30,727 bases of DNA, from NCBI GenBank assembly GCA_035575515.1, contig DATLXU010000045.1, positions 1 to 30,727 on the forward strand, read 5' to 3'. The DNA is from DATLXU01 sp035575515. GTDB taxonomy: Bacteria > Acidobacteriota > Blastocatellia > UBA7656. Below, one piece after another: positions 19,300-25,583 of the stretch. The translations under genes and the position numbers were made by a program. The notes below the pieces were generated by a model. It did not search any database. It had not been told where the DNA came from and was given only the letters and a program-made list of their open reading frames with translations. Within the stretch, counting starts at the first letter, position 1. Every line of letters begins with the position of its first letter.

Positions 19300-19413
19300 C
19301 AATTCACCTCTCAATCCTCAATTTGCAGTTTAGCAGCCATCCGCATCCGTCCCATTTCATCTAAGGCAGTAAACGAATCCTGCCCGTGAAGTGATGGTTA
19401 CGATTCGGTTACG
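19300..19413 (-). promoter_or_regulatory. Gap upstream of the diiron MBL gene, with direct repeats
   Basis: Two short patterns are present. GGTTACG occurs at 19396-19402 and 19407-19413, an 11-bp spacing that puts both on one DNA face, as in an operator. On the minus strand 19300-19320 reads TGAGGAT, TGAGAGG, TGAATTG, a 7-bp periodic stretch that also provides the ribosome-binding site. The second may be a degenerate single arm of the heptad elements. No clear -35/-10 pair was found. Confidence 0.3.
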
Positions 19414-19443
19414 ACTTTGATCTCTAAATAGAAAAGCAGTTGC

Positions 19444-20931
19444 TCAACAATCAATAGCCGCGTTTCCCCACAGTGGCGGCACAAGCCTCCGGCGACCGTC
19501 CTCGCTCAAAGCTATTCCCGGCTCGTCGAGTTGCACGCGGTCCCACAGCTTGCACGTCACCTGCTTGTGCATCTGGTCCAACCCTTCGCAGTAATTCGTA
19601 AAGACGCAACGGCGAATTTCGTTGCCGCGCCCAATTCGCATTTTCAAGAACCAGTCCGGATCAGCTAATGATTGGCGCGCGGCGGCTATTATATCAGCTT
19701 CTGTGTTGCGAAGAATCTCTTCGGCCTGCTCGAACATTGCGATGCCGCCCGATGTGACTATCGGCGTCCTCAATCCATCGGCATTAACAGCCCGCTTGAT
19801 GGCTGCGGCGAGCGGGACATTGCGACCGAACGGGCCGCGCTCGTCTGACAGAACCGTAGGCATGCACTCATATCCACTGCGGCCCGTGTATGGATAGACG
19901 GCGTGACCTACCTTTGGCTGCTTTGCATCGTCGAACTTCCCGCCTTTCGAGACTGAAAGATAATCAAATCCCGCTCGCGCAAACTCCCGCCCAAAATAGA
20001 CCGCGTCCTCAAGATGGCTGCCGCCTTCGATGACCTCATCGCCCAAAAATCGAACGCCTACGACGTAATCGCTTCCGACACGCTCGCGCACGCGGCGATA
20101 AACTTCAAGCGGCAATCGCACGCGATTTTCGCGAAGCCCGCCGTAACCGTCCGTGCGATTATTCTTTGCACTAAGAAATGACGCCATCGTGTATGCGTGC
20201 GCATAGTGCAATTCGACCCCATCAAAACCGGCCTCGCGCGCTCGCACAGCGGCATCAGCGAAAATGTCTGGCAGAACTAAAGGCAGGTCTCGAATGTGCG
20301 GCAGGTCCGTGTCGGTGACCCGCTCGCGGTAGCCATAGCGCAACGACTCAAGCTCGCGCTCATCCAGAACTCTGTCGAGCAATTCATCTGGCGCGTCGTT
20401 GAGATGTTGTCGTATCCGTTCTTCATCTTCGTTAAGCCATCGTTCATCCCGCGCGGTTTCGGCTAGCGCAGCACGGTGACGCGCTTTCACCTTGAAGAAT
20501 CGCGCGAAGTATTTATCCTTCGGCGGGCGGCGCTTCACCGCCAGGAAGTCTATGATTTGGATAAAGAGCCGGGTGTGCCCGCAACTTTCGCGGCGAACAG
20601 TTTCCACGAGTTCTCTTAATCCGGGAATAAACCTGTCGTGGCCGATTCTGAGCAGCGGCCCTGATGGAATATCGCGTATGCCGGTCGCTTCGACAACGAT
20701 TGCTCCGGGGCGTCCCCGCGCAAATCGCCCGTACCATTCGAGAATGTTCTTCGTGACGAATCCTTCTTCAGTCGCGCGCCAGGGGACCATCGCGGGAACC
20801 CACGTTCGGCTTTCAAGCGTCACAGGTCCTATCGCGATTGGCGAAAACAGTAGCGACCGCGCGGCCTCCTCCGCAGTCGGCCATCGAGTTTCAGGAATCT
20901 TGTGTCGTATAGGATTTTCCGGGTGCCACAT
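19444..20931 (-). CDS. Old-Yellow-Enzyme-family NADH:flavin oxidoreductase with long insertion
   Basis: This FMN TIM-barrel reductase (495 aa) begins LLFSPIAIGPVTLESRTWVPAM and has the substrate-binding His pair H242/H245 in GFDGVELHYAHAYTMASFLS and the SGG phosphate-binding segment near residue 394. Between about 125 and 225 there is a charged, largely helical insertion, longer than in simple family members, ending GYRERVTDTDLPHIRDLP. C442, C448 and C460 near the end recall, but do not match, the cysteine cluster of 2,4-dienoyl-CoA reductase relatives. It follows a FAD monooxygenase gene in the order in which the two domains occur in 2-aminobenzoyl-CoA monooxygenase/reductase. The start ATG is 3 bp from a heptad array and has no Shine-Dalgarno. 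Confidence 0.88.
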   Translation of the reverse strand: MWHPENPIRHKIPETRWPTAEEAARSLLFSPIAIGPVTLESRTWVPAMVPWRATEEGFVTKNILEWYGRFARGRPGAIVVEATGIRDIPSGPLLRIGHDRFIPGLRELVETVRRESCGHTRLFIQIIDFLAVKRRPPKDKYFARFFKVKARHRAALAETARDERWLNEDEERIRQHLNDAPDELLDRVLDERELESLRYGYRERVTDTDLPHIRDLPLVLPDIFADAAVRAREAGFDGVELHYAHAYTMASFLSAKNNRTDGYGGLRENRVRLPLEVYRRVRERVGSDYVVGVRFLGDEVIEGGSHLEDAVYFGREFARAGFDYLSVSKGGKFDDAKQPKVGHAVYPYTGRSGYECMPTVLSDERGPFGRNVPLAAAIKRAVNADGLRTPIVTSGGIAMFEQAEEILRNTEADIIAAARQSLADPDWFLKMRIGRGNEIRRCVFTNYCEGLDQMHKQVTCKLWDRVQLDEPGIALSEDGRRRLVPPLWGNAAIDC

Positions 20932-20933
20932 GC

Positions 20934-21050
20934 CAGTTGCCAGTGGTCAGTTGTCAGTGGCCAGTTGGAGGATTGAAACCTTGAAACAGGCTCCCAGAGC
21001 CGATTTCAAGGCGACAGTCATTCTTATGCCTGGCTTCTGACTCCTGATTT
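20934..21050. repeat. Heptad inverted-array element B (between monooxygenase and OYE genes)
   Basis: Five exact-length heptads CAGTTGC, CAGTGGT, CAGTTGT, CAGTGGC, CAGTTGG (20934-20968) face three of opposite sense, CTGGCTT, CTGACTC, CTGATTT (21030-21050). The spacer has its own strong hairpin: CCTTGAAA (20979-20986) with TTTCAAGG (21004-21011), and GGCTC/GAGCC inside it. The right array encodes the last residues of the monooxygenase. The left array touches the start codon of the OYE gene. Confidence 0.7.
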
Positions 21051-22169
21051 CCATCTATCATATTCAGCGATGAAGTGCGGGTCGCGCTTCTTCAGCTTCT
21101 CATAATCAATCTTGTTGCTTCGCGTCATCATCCTGAACGCGAATTCAATTGGCGCAAGATGCATGTACTCGCGAGCATTTTCGAACATCAGCAGACTTGA
21201 ATAGGCTGCATCCTGATACTCGTCAACAACAGGTTTGCGTACACGTTGAAACTCGCCCAGCATCTTTTCAATCTCATCTCCCGATTCAAAACATTTTGCG
21301 AGCGCGATAGAGTCTTCGAGCGCGAGCTTGGTGCCTGAGCCGATAGAGAAATGAGCTGTGTGCAGCGCGTCACCGAGCAGCACGACGTTTCGGTGATGCC
21401 ATCGCCTGTTTTTTATCAACGGAAAGTTCAGCCACTTGACGAAGTTGTTTGACAGAAGCGCGTGGCCCGCCAAATCGTCTTTGAAAACTTCGGCAAGATA
21501 AGCGCAGGTCTCTTCATCCGATTTGTTTTCAAATCCCGCGCGCTGCCACGTTTGCTCATCACATTCGACGATGAACGTGCTTGTCGTCTCGTTGAATTTG
21601 TACGAGTGCGCTATGAACAATCCGGCTTCATGTTCGTGAAAGGTCAGCGTCAGCCCGTGAAAGAGTTGATGCGTGCCGAGCCAGATGTATCTATTGCGCC
21701 GCACGTCAACCGTCGGCTGAAAATGTTCGGCGTAGGTCCTACGCACGAGGCTGTTCGCCCCGTCTGCTCCAACAAGCAGATCGCACGTGTCGAGTTCGTT
21801 GACATCTGTAACATTTGCGTGAAAGCGCAAATCAACGCCGAGTTCTTCGCATCGCTTGTGAAGGATGTTGAGAAAACGGATTCGCGCGATGCCAGAAAAC
21901 TTGTTGCCGCGAATCGTTATCTTCTCGCCTTTGAGAACCACGTCGACGTTATCCCACGTCTGGCAGGCGCGCGTGATTTCGTTGAATGATTGCTCGTCAT
22001 TGTCTTTGAGATACGAAAACGTCTGATCGGAAAAGACTATGCCCCAGCCGAATGTATCGTTCGGGCCATCGCGCTCGATGACTGTTATCGAGCGCGCAGG
22101 GTCTTGCTTCTTCATAAGGATTGCGAAGTAAAGCCCGGACGGTCCGCCGCCGATTATCATGATCTTCAT
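21024..22169 (-). CDS. FAD-dependent aromatic monooxygenase, salicylyl-CoA/2-aminobenzoyl-CoA hydroxylase N-domain type
   Basis: This single-component flavoprotein hydroxylase-type protein (381 aa) has the FAD GxGxxG motif as G7-G-G-P-S-G12, the D136-G137 motif in LLVGADGANSLVR and the G266-D267 motif in VVLLGDALHTAHFSIGSGT. The segments TFGWGIVFSDQTF and IWLGTHQLF and the AHSYKFNETTSTFIVE block resemble the N-terminal half of salicylyl-CoA 5-hydroxylase and 2-aminobenzoyl-CoA monooxygenase/reductase. They also resemble VioD of violacein synthesis. Such enzymes hydroxylate aromatic rings. The gene encodes only this half, and a reductase-like second half is the next gene. Its last residues (SGVRSQA) are encoded by repeat element B. 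No strong ribosome-binding site is seen. Confidence 0.87.
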   Translation of the reverse strand: MKIMIIGGGPSGLYFAILMKKQDPARSITVIERDGPNDTFGWGIVFSDQTFSYLKDNDEQSFNEITRACQTWDNVDVVLKGEKITIRGNKFSGIARIRFLNILHKRCEELGVDLRFHANVTDVNELDTCDLLVGADGANSLVRRTYAEHFQPTVDVRRNRYIWLGTHQLFHGLTLTFHEHEAGLFIAHSYKFNETTSTFIVECDEQTWQRAGFENKSDEETCAYLAEVFKDDLAGHALLSNNFVKWLNFPLIKNRRWHHRNVVLLGDALHTAHFSIGSGTKLALEDSIALAKCFESGDEIEKMLGEFQRVRKPVVDEYQDAAYSSLLMFENAREYMHLAPIEFAFRMMTRSNKIDYEKLKKRDPHFIAEYDRWKSGVRSQA

Positions 22170-22215
22170 ACTGCTTGAGATTAGCCGGAAGTTTTAGATT
22201 GAGCAACTCAAGGGG

Positions 22216-22554
22216 CTAGGAAGGTCTTTGCTCTAATTTCTCGACTCGGTCTTCTATGTATCTAAAATCAGCGCGCAACTTGATGATGTCACTGCTTATA
22301 ACTTCGAGCCTCCGGTCAAGGCTGCGGAAGCCTTTATCAACAGCAGTCTCCAGCGCGGCGATGGCCGCGCGCTGAGCGCCCAGTTCTTTGAGAATAGCTT
22401 CCATCTCTCTGCGTAAAAAATCCATCTCACTCCGCTGCTCGGACTCTGCCTTGAGAATGGCTTCCAGTTCGTCCGTGAACTTTGCGGCGATTTCGTTGAG
22501 GCGTTCCAGAATCGTGTTTAACATCGGCTGAGTAGTCAGGTCATCGCTGCTCAT
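22216..22554 (-). CDS. Small coiled-coil protein of unknown function
   Basis: I do not recognise a named family. The 112-aa product is almost wholly helical, rich in Glu, Arg, Leu and Ala with heptad spacing (LNTILERLNEIAAKFTDEL, then LRADFRYIEDRVEKLEQ at the end), and has no membrane segment or signal. It should form a dimeric or trimeric coiled coil. ATG 22554 has AGGAG seven bases upstream and a near-consensus promoter, so it is a real gene. It heads the transcript that continues into the FAD monooxygenase, 46 bp downstream. A scaffold or partner role is possible but unproven. Confidence 0.8.
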   Translation of the reverse strand: MSSDDLTTQPMLNTILERLNEIAAKFTDELEAILKAESEQRSEMDFLRREMEAILKELGAQRAAIAALETAVDKGFRSLDRRLEVISSDIIKLRADFRYIEDRVEKLEQRPS

Positions 22555-22577
22555 AAAACATCTCCTCTGGTAAGGTC

Positions 22578-22606
22578 ATTATCATTTTCGGCTTATCGCA
22601 AGTCAA
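22578..22606 (-). promoter_or_regulatory. Promoter of the coiled-coil/monooxygenase transcript
   Basis: On the minus strand TTGACT (22601-22606) and GATAAT (22578-22583) are spaced by exactly 17 bp, with a predicted start near 22571 and the gene start at 22554. It divides the minus-strand run into at least two transcription units. Confidence 0.65.
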
Positions 22607-22620
22607 CGAAAAATTAAGTT

Positions 22621-22702
22621 CCTCGCAGCAAGCTGCGAGGCATCGCGCAAGAGGGAGGAAGCGGAGCCGCAGCAAGCTGCGGGGAATTGCCTGACCCTCT
22701 TG
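22621..22702. repeat. Paired-hairpin repeat element
   Basis: Two hairpins share the core GCAGCAAGCTGC. The first, 22621-22640, is a 20-nt near-perfect palindrome with an 8-9-bp stem. The second, 22667-22682, has a 6-bp stem CCGCAG/CTGCGG with loop CAAG. An outer pair CAAGAGGG (22648-22655) and CCCTCTTG (22695-22702) encloses the second. It lies between the cyclase stop and the next promoter, and looks like a REP-type dispersed element. It may also act as a transcription stop for the cyclase gene. Confidence 0.6.
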
Positions 22703-22709
22703 AGATTAA

Positions 22710-23645
22710 TCATTGAGAAAGCAAGGCAAAAGCGTTTGCCGCTGCGCCCGTTGCTCCTCTGATGCGCGGGGGATTCAGCACCAGCACGAATTCATAAATT
22801 TTTTGCTGCGCGAGAGCCGATGCAAGTTCTTCGAGGTTCAAATTCTCAACAATGTAAATTCCGTTGTCGGCGATGAGAATCCTGTGGGCGGGAAAAATTG
22901 AACCTTGCTGGGTGACGACCTCGAAGCTCATCTGATCGTCGCCCGCGAGAAAGATTTTTTTGCTTGCGAGCCATCGCGCCGCAGCCTCGCCTGGACCGGG
23001 ACGCGGCCCCATGTATTTAGCTTTGTCCGCCTCAAAAAATTTGCCGTAGCCTGTTCGTATCAACAACGAATCGCCCGCTTGAATCTCTACGCCTTCAGCT
23101 TTTGCCGTCGCTTCGAGGTCTTCGGGGGTTATCTCGTAACCGGGTGCGAGTGCGTCAACGTTCTTGTATCGCGCAACATCGAGAAGCACCGCGCGATTGA
23201 TGAACCGCTCTTTCGGATAATTCTCGATTCCGAGCTTCAGCAGCCCCGTTGCGTCTTCGTTTGAAGCTGCGTCGAGGCCGCCGAACAATTTCATGTTGTC
23301 GGAGATGTGACCGAGCGCGTCAATGTTGGGCGAGCCGTGCTGCCCGCTGAAAAACATCATGTCGGCTGCGAATGCGATGCCGCCCGGTATCATCCCTTTC
23401 GTCTGTTTATGACTCGTGTGCAGACCGAGCGAGAAAGGGGGATTCAATCCGAGCAGCGGCGAGTTGCGATCCCATACGAAATTCAATTCGATTATTTTCG
23501 CCGTCTTTATCGCGTTGATGAAGCTGGCCGCTTGCTCACGCGGTGACCGTGCGCCCGGTTGATTGCGCTCCTGTGCGGAGGATTGTGTGACCGCAAGCAC
23601 GAAGGAAAAAATGATTACGCAAGCGATTCGGAGTCTTTTTTTCAT
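22710..23645 (-). CDS. Secreted cyclase-family (kynurenine-formamidase-fold) hydrolase
   Basis: The 311-aa product has a Sec signal (MKKRLRIACVIIFSFVLAVTQSSA, probable cleavage before Q25) and is therefore expected in the periplasm. The fold is that of the cyclase/KynB family, whose metal motif is HxGTHxDxxxH. Here it reads H103-G-S-P-N107-I-D109-ALG-H113, so the middle His is replaced by Asn. The GDSLLIRTGYGKFFEADKAKY region is also typical. The substrate is unknown; an amide or lactone is likely for the fold. It is 37 bp after the MFS transporter gene and surely cotranscribed with it, suggesting hydrolysis of something whose product is imported. Confidence 0.85.
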   Translation of the reverse strand: MKKRLRIACVIIFSFVLAVTQSSAQERNQPGARSPREQAASFINAIKTAKIIELNFVWDRNSPLLGLNPPFSLGLHTSHKQTKGMIPGGIAFAADMMFFSGQHGSPNIDALGHISDNMKLFGGLDAASNEDATGLLKLGIENYPKERFINRAVLLDVARYKNVDALAPGYEITPEDLEATAKAEGVEIQAGDSLLIRTGYGKFFEADKAKYMGPRPGPGEAAARWLASKKIFLAGDDQMSFEVVTQQGSIFPAHRILIADNGIYIVENLNLEELASALAQQKIYEFVLVLNPPRIRGATGAAANAFALLSQ

Positions 23646-23682
23646 ATCCTACCCTTCAAGAATTTTCGTAGTTGGAATTCAA

Positions 23683-25074
23683 TCAAGCGAGCCGCTGGCC
23701 GCGAGTCTCGCGCGCTAGGATCAGAACGACTATGCCGAGAAGATAAATAAAGCTCACCGCGCTGGCGGCCATCGCGTAAGAGCCGAACGTTGCGACGAGC
23801 TGGCCCGTGATGAGCACACCGCCCGCCGTCACTATTCGCCCAAGGTTATAACAAAATCCCACGCCTGTTGTGCGAACGCGTGTTGGGAATAGCTCAGGCA
23901 GATAGATCGGAAATCCGCTCGTAACGCCGAGCGTAAAGAATCCTACCATTGGAGCGAGCGTGAGAATGCGATCAACGCCGCCCGCGATAAGAAACGTCAC
24001 GGGGAAGAGAATCACTCCGCCCACGAAGTAGATCAGAAAAGTCGCGCGCCTGCCAATCCAATCGGCAAGCGGACCGAATGCGACATAGCCAAACAGCGAT
24101 CCGCCGTTTAACAGCATCACCGCGTAAGAGCCGTACCGAGATTGGTCCGCTGTCGAAAACCCTTCCCCCGCAGCTATCTCGCCCGTCGCCGCCGGAATCC
24201 ACATAGTCCCACCCCATAAGGCCAGCAGCACGACGAATGCGAGCGACGAGGCGACTAAGGTGTCGCGCCGCAGCGCGGGGCTGAATAGCTGTTTGAGCGT
24301 GAATGAACCAAGCTCGGTTGTGCGCGAGCGACGGTCTGCTCTTGCGAGCCTGCGTTGATTGCGAACTTCGACCCACGCTTCGGGTTCCTTGACTATCATG
24401 CGAATTAACAAAACAAAGAGTGCGGGCGCAGCGCCGACGAGATAGACGTACCGCCACGAACGCGCGCCTGCGGTGAGATTAATCAACGCAGCGAAGAAAT
24501 AGCCGAACGCAGCGGCTGACTGCAGAATTGCGCCCGCTTTTGCGCGGAAATGGTTGGGCCACACTTCAGCCACGAGCGCGGCTCCTGCGGCCCATTCTCC
24601 GCCGAGTCCTAGACCCGTGATGAAGCGAAAGATTGCCAACTGCCACCAGGTCTGAGCGGCGGCAGATAGGCCGGTGAAGAGCGAATAGATTAGAATGGTC
24701 GCAACCAGCGCTTTGGTGCGTCCGATGTAATCAGCAAGAATACCGAATGTGATTCCGCCGATTGCCCAGCCCGTGAGCATAACGGAAAAGACCACGCTGC
24801 TGTAGAATCCGATTGTTGCTTGATCGGCTCCCGCGTGGACAAGGTCGGGCATTGAACTCTTCAGCACGAGTGAAAAGAGCGTGCCGTCCATGCTGTCGAA
24901 AACCCAGCCGAGCCATGCGACGATAAGAACAAGCCACTGATAGCGCGTAACCTCTCGCGTCCACGAAGATCGGGCTGCGGGCGAATGGGCTTGGGAGTCT
25001 TTCAAAGCATCGGCAGAGGCGGGCGCGTCGGCTGGGACAGCCTCTTTTTTAGATTTCTCTTGAGAGGTTTTCAT
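23683..25074 (-). CDS. MFS transporter, organic/aromatic acid or sugar-acid type
   Basis: This inner-membrane secondary transporter (463 aa) has about 12 hydrophobic helices after a charged N-terminal tail of about 40 residues. The major-facilitator loop motif between helices 2 and 3 reads GILADYIGRTKAL, and helix 4-5 has GLGLGGEWAAGAALVAE. Its second-half counterpart is GPLADWIGRRATF. The GGEW signature and layout resemble the sialate/lactate/aromatic-acid proton symporter families. The cargo cannot be fixed from sequence alone. It is the first gene of a transcript with its own good promoter, followed by the secreted cyclase-family hydrolase. Confidence 0.88.
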   Translation of the reverse strand: MKTSQEKSKKEAVPADAPASADALKDSQAHSPAARSSWTREVTRYQWLVLIVAWLGWVFDSMDGTLFSLVLKSSMPDLVHAGADQATIGFYSSVVFSVMLTGWAIGGITFGILADYIGRTKALVATILIYSLFTGLSAAAQTWWQLAIFRFITGLGLGGEWAAGAALVAEVWPNHFRAKAGAILQSAAAFGYFFAALINLTAGARSWRYVYLVGAAPALFVLLIRMIVKEPEAWVEVRNQRRLARADRRSRTTELGSFTLKQLFSPALRRDTLVASSLAFVVLLALWGGTMWIPAATGEIAAGEGFSTADQSRYGSYAVMLLNGGSLFGYVAFGPLADWIGRRATFLIYFVGGVILFPVTFLIAGGVDRILTLAPMVGFFTLGVTSGFPIYLPELFPTRVRTTGVGFCYNLGRIVTAGGVLITGQLVATFGSYAMAASAVSFIYLLGIVVLILARETRGQRLA

Positions 25075-25094
25075 AGGATGGTCACGGAAGCCGA

Positions 25095-25123
25095 ATTATA
25101 TGGCGGCAGCGGCTGCTGGTCAA
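25095..25123 (-). promoter_or_regulatory. Promoter of the MFS transporter/cyclase transcript
   Basis: On the minus strand TTGACC (25118-25123) and a perfect TATAAT (25095-25100) are 17 bp apart. Transcription would begin near 25088, only about 14 nt before the start codon at 25074, leaving little room for a Shine-Dalgarno. Translation of the first gene may be close to leaderless. Confidence 0.65.
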
Positions 25124-25255
25124 AGCCCAAGGCTGGATAAGTAACATTTTGCTGCGCATTAACAAAATTTGTGAAAAGCGTTCTCTGCCCCTTTCGTTCG
25201 GAAACAATCGCACAAAATCCTGAAAAGAAACTCGCACGTCTGCATCGTGTTCAGT

Positions 25256-25286
25256 CACAGTGTTAATGACAGGAATTAACGCTGTG
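25256..25286. promoter_or_regulatory. 12-bp inverted repeat in the MFS/pilB divergent region
   Basis: CACAGTGTTAAT (25256-25267) and ATTAACGCTGTG (25275-25286) are complementary at 11 of 12 positions, with one G-T pair, around a 7-nt centre. It lies 40 bp upstream of the pilB -35 box and about 130 bp upstream of the MFS promoter. A regulator operator is more likely than a terminator, as no gene ends here. Confidence 0.45.
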
Positions 25287-25326
25287 CGCCGCTGCTAAAT
25301 GACAGATTCTTTGCTGATTTTAATTA

Positions 25327-25355
25327 TTGACATGACTTTAGCTCAATGTTAAAAG
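25327..25355 (+). promoter_or_regulatory. Promoter of pilB-pilT-pilC
   Basis: A perfect TTGACA at 25327-25332 is followed after 17 bp by TAAAAG at 25350-25355, preceded by TG at 25347-25348, an extended -10 pattern. Predicted start is near 25362. Confidence 0.55.
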
Positions 25356-25583
25356 GAAAGCGTCAGTGAGGTTGATTGAATTACTGGCTACCCATCGCGG
25401 CGTCTGGACGGGCGCTGCAATTCGCCCCCCGAAGCAGTCAACTCTGTACTTGTCGTTTCTGCTAACCCCCTGTTGCTCACTTTTGATTTGAATGCGAACG
25501 CGCGAGGTTCAGGCTGCCGCGCTTGCTCTTGTTTCAGGTTGGTTTTGTTGCACAGAGAGTCAGCTTCGGAAGATTTGTGAATT
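25356..25583 (+). other. Long 5' leader of the pil operon
   Basis: About 220 nt separate the predicted start from the pilB ATG. No gene is seen. One small stem GGGCG/CGCCC (25410-25427) is present. I looked for the conserved blocks of cyclic-di-GMP riboswitches and did not find them. The pilB ribosome-binding site is weak (GGAAG about 12 bases before the ATG). Confidence 0.35.

Noticed and set aside
20934..20968. The CAG-heptad array as a CRISPR or VNTR
   Set aside because: Units are only 7 bp with no spacers, so it is not CRISPR. Units differ in sequence and are paired with an opposite array, so a plain VNTR does not describe it.
25356..25583. A cyclic-di-GMP riboswitch in the pilB leader
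   Set aside because: Such elements are known upstream of pilus genes, but none of the conserved sequence blocks was found on reading the leader.
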